Source: Acanthamoeba castellanii str. Neff
Taxonomy: Eukaryota; Discosea; Longamoebia; Acanthamoebidae
Length of the DNA: 12,435 bases
Reading direction: 5' to 3'
Assembly (NCBI RefSeq): GCF_000313135.1
Contig: NW_004457338.1
Span: 1-12,435 of the forward strand
Below are positions 1 through 7,990 of this stretch, in pieces. How positions within the stretch are numbered: position 1 is the stretch's first letter; every line of letters starts with the position of its first letter. Position numbers and translations under genes: made by a program. Below the pieces are notes generated by a model, which saw only the letters and a list, made by a program, of their open reading frames with translations, searched no databases and was not told the origin of the DNA.

Positions 1-123
1 TTGGAGGAATGAGAGTGTTAATGGAGTCATCACTCACCCTTTTCTCGTCTTTTCCCTTCTTCCTACTGCAATTGTAGGACTACGTAGCCAGCAGTGACTC
101 GTCATCAGTTGCGACCAACCGCA
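1..123 (+). promoter_or_regulatory. Upstream region of the acidic protein gene
   Basis: A pyrimidine-rich run (about 31-65) is followed by several AG dinucleotides (TGTAG at 74-78, GCCAG at 87-91). This fits either a 5' UTR/promoter or the 3' end of an intron with its acceptor. The in-frame TAG at 85-87 limits the coding frame. No TATA box is evident. Confidence 0.35.
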
Positions 124-2126
124 ATGTCACCCCCAAGAGACTACGCTCGAGCCGATCCTCGCTGGTATCCTCCTATCATAGCCACCACCTTTGCTTCTTC
201 CTTACCGCCGGACTCATGGGTCTCTTTCCCATGGAATGCACACCAGAACGTGAGCCAGCTGCTGGCGAGGCAGCGCGTCCTCTGCGCCGCTTGCTGCGTG
301 ACCGCCAAGATCAACGGCAGCGGATGGTACCATACGTCCACCTCTGCACGTGCAGCCAGCTCGGCGAGGTGACCTTTGTTGTGTGCTTCTTCCGTTCGGT
401 CTGACCTGTCGGCTGTGTGGCTGGCGCCAGGGTGGACGTGGGGGGCCAAGGCACGCAGACCCTCGACATCTGGTGGGCGCAACACAACAAGACATGGCAG
501 TGCACCGCGCTTCTCCCCGAGGCCACCGACGACCTAGATGCCACCGGTGCCACGCCAGCCGACGGTGCGGTGCGGCCGCGCGGGTGGAGGAAGATGCGCG
601 CCGAGCGCAGGGACACGGCGATGCAGCGGCACCTGATGGTGTTGGTGGGCGACACCGGCTCACCGGTGCCGCTGAGCCAGTTCATAGACGAGGCCACGGC
701 CGCCGACACCGCCGACGTCAGCCAGAAGTGCGCAGCCGAGAAGAAGCCGCAGCACAAGAAGGCGAAACAGGCCAGGGCGCGCAAGGCCGCGGCCTCGCCG
801 GAGTGGGCGGTGATCCGAAACCAGGACGTGGAGACCGACCAAGAAGAAAACGAGAACGAAAACGAAGACGAAGCCGAAGAGGAGAACGAAAGCGAAAGCG
901 AAAGCGAGAGCGAGAGCGAAGACAAGGAGGGAAAGCAGCAGCCTGACGTCAGCACGAGCGCAAGCCCGGCGAAGGACCACTCACCGGCGCCGATGGTGAT
1001 CGACGCCGATGGTGTTCATGGCGCCGCAGCGGCCGAGTGGCAGGAGGCCTCCTTTGCTCGTCAGCCGGGCACCACAGCCATGCCGCTCGGAAGCACCCGC
1101 GCCGGCACCCCGGCTGCATCCCGCCGCAAGGCGCCCGTCACCCGCTGGCACATGGAGGAGAGCGACGGCAAGCCCGTCTGCATCATCGACGACGACGACG
1201 CCGACCGTACCACCTTCTTATCTTCTTCTTCTTCTTCGACGACCACGACACCTACATCGGTCTACAAGGATCCGGAGAACGCGACGATCGTCGATGATGA
1301 TGACGACGACGACGATGATAGTGATGTAGACGACGAAGAGGAGGAAGACGTCTACGTGGCGGTCACGCGGTCGGGCAAGCGAAAGGCGGAGATAGACCTG
1401 CTCGCCGGCGAGGTGAGCGACAAGGGTGAGGACGACGAGGACGAGGACCCGCTGATACGCAAGCCGAAGCGGCCCTACACGAGCGATCTTCCGGCCGCGC
1501 CGCCCACCACCTCATTCCCCTCCGCACCCACCTCGTCGTCCGCGACAAGGCCGCCCGCCCCTTCACGGCACTCATCATCGTCGTCGTCTTCTTCGTCTGC
1601 TTCGATCACCTCAGTGCCTTCGTCGGCGTTCCCCGTGTCACACTCCCTCTCGTCTCTCTTCGCCCCTTCTTCTTCCCAACGCTCGCCAGGCCTCGTCCAG
1701 ACCCTCTCGGTGCCCTCGCCGCCGGTCTCGGCTTCTTCCTCGCTGCCGTCGTCTCCGCTGGTGGCCGCCAGCTCGCCCGAGTTCATCGACTTCTTCGTCG
1801 ATCTCACGCCTTCCACGTCACCCGCTCCACCCTCGCCTCCTTCCTCGGAGGCGCCCACATCCACCACCGCCACCACACCAGCGTCGGCCAAGACCCCGCC
1901 TCCGCTGCCGCCCTTCACCATCCGCGTCCCAACGGCACCACCAACGGCGCCATCGCCGCCGCCTGTAAGTACCCCAACGTGGCGCCAGTTGCTCGCAGCG
2001 GTGCCCAGTGACCCGGCAGCCCTTGCGGCGCAGACTGGAGAGATGAGCCGCGTAGAGATCCTGGCCGCCCTCCAGACCTTGGCTTCGCTCACCACCTCCC
2101 TCGTCTCCTCCCTCGCCCGAAAGTAA
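124..2126 (+). CDS. Acidic Ser/Pro/Asp-rich protein with candidate SUMO-interacting motifs (hypothetical, two exons)
   Basis: I do not recognise a named family. Proposed exons are 124-368 and 431-2126. The intron 369-430 (GTGACC...GCGCCAG) removes the TGA at 370-372 and keeps one frame, giving about 646 aa. ATG 124 is the first in-frame ATG after the stop TAG at 85-87. Without the intron, the long second-exon frame would have no ATG start (only GTG at 417). The N-terminal ~190 residues are mixed in composition, with Cys and Trp. Next come Lys/Arg patches, an acidic Asn/Glu/Ser run (about 216-247), Asp runs (about 335-338 and 369-378), a basic RSGKRKAE patch near 395 and RKPKRP near 425 (possible nuclear signals), then a long Ser/Pro/Thr region and a helical-looking C-terminus ending SLARK. 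Short hydrophobic patches beside acidic runs (PMVIDAD 269-275, VCIIDDDD 331-338, TIVDDDD 367-373, FVDLT 537-541) resemble SUMO-interacting motifs. A nuclear role is inferred. A consensus donor at 1965 with an acceptor at 2033 would define an optional in-frame 69-nt intron. Confidence 0.6.
369..430 (+). other. Predicted intron of the acidic protein gene
   Basis: A 62-nt segment starts GTGACC and ends GCGCCAG. Removing it joins the ATG-containing upstream frame (phase 2, AG + G) to the long downstream frame and eliminates in-frame stops at 370-372 and 402-404. Its size matches the other introns of the window. The donor is weaker than a GTAAGT consensus, so the exact site is provisional. Confidence 0.55.
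838..930 (+). repeat. Coding GAA/GAG-AGC low-complexity tract
   Basis: Nearly pure-purine coding repeats specify the Glu/Asn and alternating Glu-Ser run of the acidic protein. Similar coding microsatellites lie at about 1186-1202 (GAC, Asp run), 1217-1238 (TCT/TCG, Ser run), 1293-1345 (GAT/GAC, Asp/Glu run) and 1573-1600 (Ser run). Such tracts are prone to length change between alleles. Confidence 0.7.
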
Positions 2127-2141
2127 ATGATTAATCATTTA
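2124..2141. repeat. 18-bp perfect palindrome overlapping the stop codon
   Basis: TAAATGATTAATCATTTA equals its own reverse complement. Its first three bases are the TAA stop of the acidic protein gene. It sits in the AT-rich gap between two convergent genes, so it may form part of both 3' UTRs. Whether it is a protein site, an RNA hairpin or chance in AT-rich DNA cannot be told from sequence alone. Confidence 0.85.
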
Positions 2142-2147
2142 ATTGTA

Positions 2148-2153
2148 TTTATT
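2148..2153 (-). terminator. Candidate poly(A) signal AATAAA for the RasGEF gene
   Basis: Read on the minus strand, AATAAA lies about 46 nt beyond the RasGEF TGA stop (2201-2199) and upstream of the acidic-gene stop. The two convergent signals are interleaved, so the two mRNAs should overlap at their 3' ends. Confidence 0.5.
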
Positions 2154-2183
2154 TAACTTTTAATAGAAATTAAAAAGCATAAT

Positions 2184-2189
2184 AATAAA
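2184..2189 (+). terminator. Candidate poly(A) signal AATAAA for the acidic protein gene
   Basis: AATAAA starts 58 nt after the TAA stop at 2124-2126, within an AT-rich run. It lies only 10 bp before the end of the convergent RasGEF coding region, so cleavage would occur inside or antisense to the RasGEF last exon. Confidence 0.5.
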
Positions 2190-2198
2190 GAAAAGAAA

Positions 2199-4442
2199 TC
2201 AGAGGCTACTGAGGACAGAGAGCACGTCGCCCAGGCGCACTTGGTGCTGGGCGAGAAACTCGTTCAGTTCGCAGGGCAGCTTGTGACGCCGCCAGTCCAC
2301 CTTGTGCCGCCATACCGTCTCGCGGCACAGGTGCCCCAGCGGCCGCAGCTGCATCGACCGCAGGCCCTGGTCGATGCCCCGCTTGAGGTAGTCCCGAATC
2401 GTCTCCACCCGCTCGTAGCCGTACCACCTGTCCTGAAACTGCTGTAGGAGCTTCAGCACCTGCAACACCAGCCCACACTACGGTGAGTCATTTATGACAA
2501 TGACGACGACAACAACGGCGATGATGATGATACGAACCAAGCTGAGGCGCTCCATCTTCTGGAGGTTGAGCATGTTTTTGGTCTTGAGGAAGGCCAGCTG
2601 GTCGTCGTCGAAGGCGGCCTCGGTGGCGTTGATGATCTGCATGCCGTGGAGGTAGGTGCCCAGGAAGGGCAGGCAGGCCGAGTGCGTCTGGTAGAGGAGG
2701 TCCCGCCCGCGCTTGGTGCTGTGACTGAACTCGAAGCCGCCGCCGTCCAGCGTCTCGGTCTCCGACGAGTGGAACAGCAGCGCCAGCTCGGTCAACTTGT
2801 TTACATCCGATGGAGACAACATCTGCTGCAGGTCATCGAAGTGAGGCGAGAGCACCAGTACCACGGCGCCCAGGGCGTGCAGGTTCCGCATACGAAACAG
2901 CTCCTGTGGTTTCGTGAAAACGTTTGGTCAACTCCACCGCCGATCGAGACGTTCTACGGCAGAAGAGAGAAGAAGAAGAAGAAGAAGCGCACCCAAGCGA
3001 AACGGAAGATGTAGTTTAGGGTCTTGGCGCGTCGGGGACCAACGGACGCGTTGATCTCGCGTCGTAGCCAGTGGACGAGGCCGCAGAAGCGGGAGATGAT
3101 GGCGGCGAGGTGGTCCATCTTGCGTTTGACCTGCGCGTCGTTCAGCTTGTGGTTGTAGATGAGGTCGAACAGGCTCGCCTTCGTGCGGAGGAAGTGGGCG
3201 TATTCCCGGGGCCGCAGCCTTGCGAACTCCTTCGCGAGGAGCAGCGTCAGCTGCTTGGCCAACTCCCGTGGGTCCACTTCGTCCAGCTTGGTCTGCAGAG
3301 ATGGTCCATCCACGCAAGGCAAAGAACGAAGACGCATTCAGAGACCAAAGAACGAAGAGCGAAGAAAGAACGAAGAGCGGGGGAAAAAAAAGAGCGAAAG
3401 CGAAAGGAGAGAATGGAGAATGACCACTTGGGCGTCGGGTGGGAGGAGGAGGATGGGAGGGTCGGGTTCCTCCTCCATGTGGGACCACACGGCCTTCGAC
3501 TTGGGCGCCTCCTTGCTGCGCGCCTGCGCGATCGTCTCCAGAATATCGGAGCCAAACTGCGCTTCCTGCGCCTGCGCGAAGAGTCTCTGCGCTCACCATT
3601 GCCCATTATTCAAAGAGAGAGAGAGAGAGAGAACGAAAAGAATGTCAAGGGGGCAGGTCGACAGAGGGTGGTGAGAGTGGGCGCGTGGTCGTGTACGATT
3701 GTTTCGACAGCTTTGCTTTCCGGGTTGTTAAGCAGAAGCTCGGCCAGCAGCATCCGCAAGAGTCTCAATGTTCTGTTGAAGAAGAAGAAGAAGAAGTAGA
3801 AGAGCGTTCATGCGTGGGTGAGTTCACGGTAAACGCACTGTCAGTTAGCGTGTTGGGGAGTAGTAGTACTTGATCTTCGCCTGCGACTGCTCTTCGTCAT
3901 CCTTCACGCGTTCATACCTGGGCGCGCCCACAGAGAGGGGAAAAAAGTCAGCGGGCCGCTGCGGAAGACGAGAAAGAGAAAGACCCGGCCGTACTTGGCG
4001 ATGATGACGTTGATGAACTGGGTCGAGGAGCAGTAGAGCGAGTGGCAGTCCACCAGCATCTGCTCGAACGGCAAGTGCGCAGCTGCAAGTACACGCGAGG
4101 GCCGGGCCTCGTTTAGCTCCGATGGAGGAGGAGGACAGGAAGAGCGGGAAAGAAGGAAAGAAGGAAAGGGGGAAAGGAAAGAAGGTGGGGGGGTACCGGG
4201 GTGTTTGGCGGCGATGAGGTCTACGAGCTTGGGTAGGGTGGCGGCCTTGATCCTGCGCGGCCCGCCCAGGGTGCCTCCGTTCAGTATGGCCCGCAGGCTG
4301 TTCTCCTGGATCCAGTCATGCATCAATCGCAAAAATCAAAAAGGGGAATAAAAGCTTCAGCCAGGTACGGGGACCTGGGGACCTGCAGGGTTCTCTCAAC
4401 CGGTACCTCTTCGTACAGAACGTCTTCGTCCTCCGGGTCCAT
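2199..4442 (-). CDS. Ras guanine nucleotide exchange factor (RasGEF_N + RasGEF catalytic domain), nine exons
   Basis: The protein should catalyse GDP release from a Ras-family GTPase at a membrane. Exons in transcript order: 4442-4407, 4305-4197, 4082-3995, 3917-3870, 3772-3697, 3586-3428, 3292-2993, 2903-2538, 2459-2199. They sum to 1443 nt (480 aa) with every phase matching. Residues about 28-135 look like a RasGEF_N domain (RRIKAATLPKLVDLI, FINVIIAKYERV, KTLRLLRMLLAELL). Residues about 173-400 are the catalytic domain: TKLDEVDPRELAKQLTLL, VHWLRREI, RNLHALGAVVLVLSP, and the hallmark ACLPFLGTYL with PFLGTYL at 351-357. The Sos-like FN pair reads LH here, a divergence. The last ~85 residues, after QFQDRWYGYERV, are an uncharacterised C-terminal extension. 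No PH, SH3 or kinase domain is seen. The start, the first ATG of the exon (MDPEDEDVLYEE), is uncertain: the frame stays open further upstream to about 4477 without an ATG. The gene lies 134 bp downstream of the histidine kinase stop on the same strand. Confidence 0.85.
3347..3379. repeat. Short imperfect tandem repeat in RasGEF intron 6
   Basis: The 15-mer AAAGAACGAAGAGCG occurs exactly at 3347-3361 and 3365-3379, with a partial copy at 3321-3333, all inside the predicted intron 3293-3427. The coding strand is therefore pyrimidine-rich there. It probably arose by slippage. Confidence 0.75.
3614..3632. repeat. (AG)n dinucleotide repeat in RasGEF intron 5
   Basis: A 19-nt perfect AG run, CT on the transcribed strand, lies inside the intron 3587-3696, a few tens of bases before its acceptor at 3587. 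It probably serves as or extends a polypyrimidine tract, and it is a likely polymorphic microsatellite. Confidence 0.8.
3778..3796. repeat. (GAA)n trinucleotide repeat in RasGEF intron 4
   Basis: Six copies of GAA, CTT on the coding strand, lie directly before the acceptor at 3773 of the intron 3773-3869. An equal-length GAA run at 2969-2987 follows the donor of intron 7 (2904-2992). Confidence 0.8.
4146..4185. repeat. 40-nt uninterrupted purine tract in RasGEF intron 2
   Basis: Every base from 4146 to 4185 is A or G, with GGAAA/GAAGG units. It is followed by a G-run and then the donor at 4196 of the intron 4083-4196. The coding strand is a pure polypyrimidine run close to the 5' splice site. 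Confidence 0.8.
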
Positions 4443-4576
4443 CTTCTGGCCGACGTGACCTTGGGCGCCCAGGCGACCAATTTAAAAATAAAAAAATGTA
4501 CAATCTTGTGCCGGAGAACGTTCACCGGGAACCCGTCGGGAGCGTGTAAAATGTAGCAAAGAATACGTAATGTATG
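4443..4576 (-). promoter_or_regulatory. Spacer between histidine kinase stop and RasGEF start (3' UTR/promoter, or a linking intron)
   Basis: 134 bp separate the kinase TAA (4579-4577) from the RasGEF ATG (4442). On the minus strand it contains a T-rich run with a TTTATTTTTAAA stretch at about 4496-4482. There is no AATAAA on this strand. It must hold the kinase 3' UTR and the RasGEF promoter, unless the two are spliced together. A GTACAT site at 4528 could also start a small 5' UTR intron ending at the CAG at 4446. Confidence 0.4.
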
Positions 4577-7500
4577 TTATGTACACTTGTTGAACGAGTG
4601 ATGCACAGGTTCAGTGGCTTCCTCAATCCCTCCCTTTTGGCGGTCGTCCTCTCTCTGTACAGCGGCCGCCGGTCGTCGCGTCCACTTATCAAGCGCCGCC
4701 TTGAGCGTGCTTCGATTGAGTGGCTGGGTAGAGGTGACGGAGATCACTGTAAGTGTGGGATCGTGCACACCACCGCACACCACGCAGGCAACTGGTAGTG
4801 GAGGACCAACTACTTACCTTGGCCACGAAATCGTCCATGTCGCAGGCGTAGGCCTTGTCCTCGTACTTTTGAGTGGCCGAGGCGGTGACGGCCACGATGG
4901 GGACACGGACCACCACCTTCCTCCTCTCGGCCACCTCCTCCGCTATTCGGCGCCGCCGCTCCAGCTCGCGTATCCGCTTCGTCGCCTTGAACCCGTCCAT
5001 CACTGAAAGCAAGCAACGCCGAACCCACGTCAGCACGCGGGCCAAGGGCGATGGTGGTGTGGGCGTGGAGCGTTTTACCGGGCATCTGGCAGTCCATGAG
5101 GATGAGGTCGTAGTGGTAGTGGTGGCCATTGTCGCCGGTGGTGGCGGCGGCAGCGGTGTGGTCGTCGTGGCCTTCGCTTCCCTCGCCACCGAAGAAGCCG
5201 AGGGCGCGCTCGACGGCGGCGACGGCCTCGAGGCCGTTAACCGCCACGTCCACCTCGCAGCCGAGCGATTCCAGCATCCGCACGCCCACCTTCTGGTTGA
5301 CCATGTTGTCCTCCACCAGCAGCACCCGGAGCTTGTTCTCCCCTCGCCTCGGACGCTGCTCCTCCACCAGCTCATCCTTCTCCCTTCCCTCTTCATCATG
5401 CGGCAGCAGCGGCGCCACGCCCAGAGCCGGCGAGCCCTCTCCGCTGCCGGTCTGGGGGATGCCCTGGGCGCTGCTGGCGGTGGGCGGGTGGTCGTCGCTG
5501 GGCGCGAGGGGCAGCGGCAGGACGACGGTGAAGGTAGAGCCGCGGTTGGGCTCGCTCGAGCAGGCGATGCTGCCGCCCATGGCCTCCACCAGCCGCTGGC
5601 CGATGGCCAGCCCCAGACCGTTGCCGCCGTACTCGCGCCGCAGGGAATCGTCGAGCTGGGTGAATCCCTGCATAAGACAACCAGGCTCAGAATCCGCACG
5701 ACACGCACAACACACGCAAAGAGGAAGGTAATGTGTACGGAGAAAAGGTGAGCGCGATTCTCCGGATCGATGCCGATGCCGGTGTCGATGACACGGAACT
5801 CGACCATCTCGCTCGCGGCGTCGGCCAAGTCAGAGCCGAGCGACACTTCCTGGGGCTCGGCGGCGCTGCTGTTCAGCTCGCGCGCGACGAGCTCCACCTG
5901 ACCGCCGGTCGGGGTGAACTTGACGGCGTTCGAGAGGAGGCACTGCAGGACCTGGCGCACGCTCTGCGCGTTGCCCCAGCGTCGCCAGTGCTGCAGGCGG
6001 ACGTTGGAGGTCATGCGCACGCCCTTACGGTAGGCAGCGGCGACGGCCTGCCCCCAGGCCCGTTCGATCTCGTCGGTCAGCGAGAAGGCAGCGTAGACGA
6101 GGTCGGGCTTGGCGCTGATGAGGGTCTGGAAGGAGAGCATGTCGGTAATGAGGGTGTTCAGGTGCTGCGCGCAGCTCAGGATCAGCACCACGGCGTCGCG
6201 CACGCGCTTCTGCTGCAGACCCTCGCCCTCGAGCAGCTCGCTGGTCATCGCGATGATGCCGTGAAGCGGCGTGCGCAGCTCTGGCGCCACGCACGAGAGA
6301 CAGTTTTAGCTCCGAGTTGGGCGGGTTTTAGCTCCGAATGGTGGGTTATGCGGGCGCACCGTGGCTGGTGTTGGCGATGAAGCGCTCCTTGGCCTTGCTC
6401 ACCTGGAGGAGCTGCGCATTGGTGGCCTCCTTCTCCGCCAGCGCGCGCTGCATTTGGCGGAGGGCCGAGGAGCGAGACAGCTCGTAACCCACGCACGATA
6501 TGCCCACGTACAGCGCAAAGTGGAATGTGCCGATCATGCGCCTGCACATTCCATTCCACGGAAGACACATCACCCACGTGCCATCTTCAGTCCCACGCCC
6601 GCACCTCCCGCCTGTGTCGCGTGTGTTGCTCGAGCGTACAAGGAGGGCAGGGACTGTGCGGGGAAGGCGGTGCAGTAGAGCGCGTCGCGCGCGAGGTGGC
6701 CCCACAACGGGAGGAACATGTGGAGAAGGGTCCCGATGAAGAGCGTGACGCTGCCGCCTTGCACGCCGGCGATGAAGAAGGCCTGCATGGGTACCACGAG
6801 GAACCTGCGCGGGTGTGTGAGCCACATTGACAGTGCACCGCGGTGAGAACGCACCACTTGTCAACGCCCAGCGTGGGTTCGCAGACGGTGAGGCGTGAGG
6901 CGAAGAGGTACAGGTGGCTGGTGGTGTGTTGGTGAAGTGGTTGATGGCATGTGGAGAATGTCAGCAAGACGTCAACTCGCACCAACAACGGACGCAAAGC
7001 ACAGCCAGGCGTGGAAAGGAGAACTCGCCCCATGACGACGGTTGGCGCTAACAGGCAGGTTCGAAGTAGAGCAAGATGAACAAAAAAATTGATTGATTGA
7101 AATCGAAATTTGAGAGGCGGTGGAGATGGTGGAGGGAGCAGGGGTGGTGAGGGTAGCGTACGAGGTCCACAAGAAAAGCACGAAGGACGTGTGAAAGCGG
7201 AGGCGCAGGAAGATGAGCAGGATGACGGCGGTAACGGCGTTCGTGATGGAGATGGACGTGGACCAGAGGGACCCGGGCATGGCCGCGAACATCACCCCCA
7301 GCCCCAGGTTCAGCACCAGGTAGCTCACCAGTATCACCACGAAGAGCGTGCACGAGCCGCTCGTCGAGTCTGGCGGGTGTAGTGCTGTCCGTGTTGTGGC
7401 TGCCTTTCCATCTTGTTCTCCACCTTGTGCTGTTGTGGTCGGCTTGTAGCAGTTCTTCTTTCTCCTCATCCTTGGTGCTGTGGCTGGGGCGCTTCTCTGG

Positions 7501-7607
7501 GCGCTGTCCGCGAGCGGTGTACGGCCGAGCGGGTTGTGGTCGTAGGCCGAGGCTGCGTCCACGAGACCCATGTCGTGCTGTGTGGGCGAGACCCGGTTGG
7601 CAAACAT
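4577..7607 (-). CDS. Membrane-anchored hybrid sensor histidine kinase (DHp, HATPase_c, receiver), eight exons
   Basis: The protein autophosphorylates on His and passes the phosphate to its own receiver Asp, normally feeding an HPt-based phosphorelay. Exons: 7607-7162, 6917-6855, 6804-6640, 6541-6360, 6280-5739, 5667-5079, 5002-4818, 4723-4577; total 2319 nt (772 aa), phases consistent. About six hydrophobic segments fall at residues ~87-109, 119-136, 139-157, 171-185, 187-205 and 229-245. A helical linker (~248-280) leads to the H-box [10 protein letters not shown] with phosphoacceptor His285. The N-box is [10 protein letters not shown] (Asn403), G1 is DTGIGID (Asp451) and G2 is GGNGLGLAI (480-488). 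The receiver has LLVEDN (Glu585/Asp586), phosphoacceptor Asp658 in MDCQMP, Thr702 and the Lys724-Pro725 pair. The ATP lid reads [16 protein letters not shown] His/Asp-rich insert sits just before Asp658. No PAS, GAF or HAMP domain is seen, so the signal is unknown. The C-terminal ~35 residues are a basic/acidic tail. Segment 7522-7370 (GTACAC...CAG, 153 nt) could be an extra in-frame intron. Confidence 0.88.
6918..7161 (-). other. Longest predicted intron of the histidine kinase gene
   Basis: This 244-nt segment runs from GTACGC at 7161 to ACCAG at 6918. It joins TGGACCTC to CCACCTG, restoring one frame across the membrane domain. It is about three times longer than its neighbours and carries a T-rich stretch and a GATTGATTGA motif near 7091-7100. 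A small extra exon inside cannot be excluded. Confidence 0.6.
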
Positions 7608-7990
7608 GGAGAACGGTGGCTCAACGCCATGATCACGCCGGAGTCGAGAAACAGAAAGAAGAGAGGAACGAGCCGCATCTCGAGGCGAATCACCGCCGCC
7701 ACCTCATCTCGCCCAATTCTTGTCCACTCCTGTGGCAACCGGTTGCAGGCCCTTGTTCGACGTGAAGACACCCCGAGGCCTCTCTTTCTTATGTGGCCAA
7801 TAAGGCCTCATCAACGGTTGCAAGAGACGCTCGTCTCCGCCGCTGTTGTTTGGCCACATCTCCACAGCCAAAACAGACGAGCCGAGCGACACGAACGAAC
7901 AACCAACCCATTGGTGAACCAAGACCCGGAGTGTGGCTCTCTTCTTCTTCTTCTGTGTTGTTGTCCGTCAGGACGGCCACTCGCTCGCGA
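7608..7990. other. Intergenic spacer between lipase and histidine kinase
   Basis: This 383-bp stretch lies after the lipase stop and before the kinase ATG. It must hold the lipase 3' UTR and the kinase promoter and 5' UTR. I see no AATAAA, clear TATA box, RNA gene or credible coding exon. A minus-strand segment around 7688-7640 would encode a short hydrophobic stretch (RLVPLFFLFLDSG), but it is in a different frame from the kinase and no splice pair links them convincingly. Confidence 0.5.

Noticed and set aside
1475..2095. A minus-strand 206-codon frame opposite the acidic gene
   Set aside because: It is a Gly/Val/Glu shadow of Ser/Pro-rich coding sequence, with no motif or exon structure.
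2124..2141. Palindrome as a bacterial-type terminator
   Set aside because: The context is eukaryotic with poly(A) signals, and the stem is AT-rich without a following T-run of the intrinsic-terminator type.
3347..3379. Repeats as a CRISPR array
   Set aside because: Only two exact 15-bp copies 3 bp apart, inside an intron, with no spacers of regular length.
3071..3799. A + strand 242-codon frame over RasGEF
   Set aside because: It covers RasGEF exons and introns in antisense and ends in a Lys run created by the GAA repeat.
4873..5751. A 292-codon open frame on the + strand
   Set aside because: It is antisense to the kinase G2 and receiver exons, whose minus-strand frames carry unmistakable motifs. 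The + translation is a Val/Gly/Ala-rich shadow.
4689..6290. One continuous 533-codon minus-strand frame
   Set aside because: Its first part is the true kinase exon 6280-5739. After that it reads through an intron and out of frame until it rejoins the true frame at exon 5002-4818, so the middle is not the real protein.
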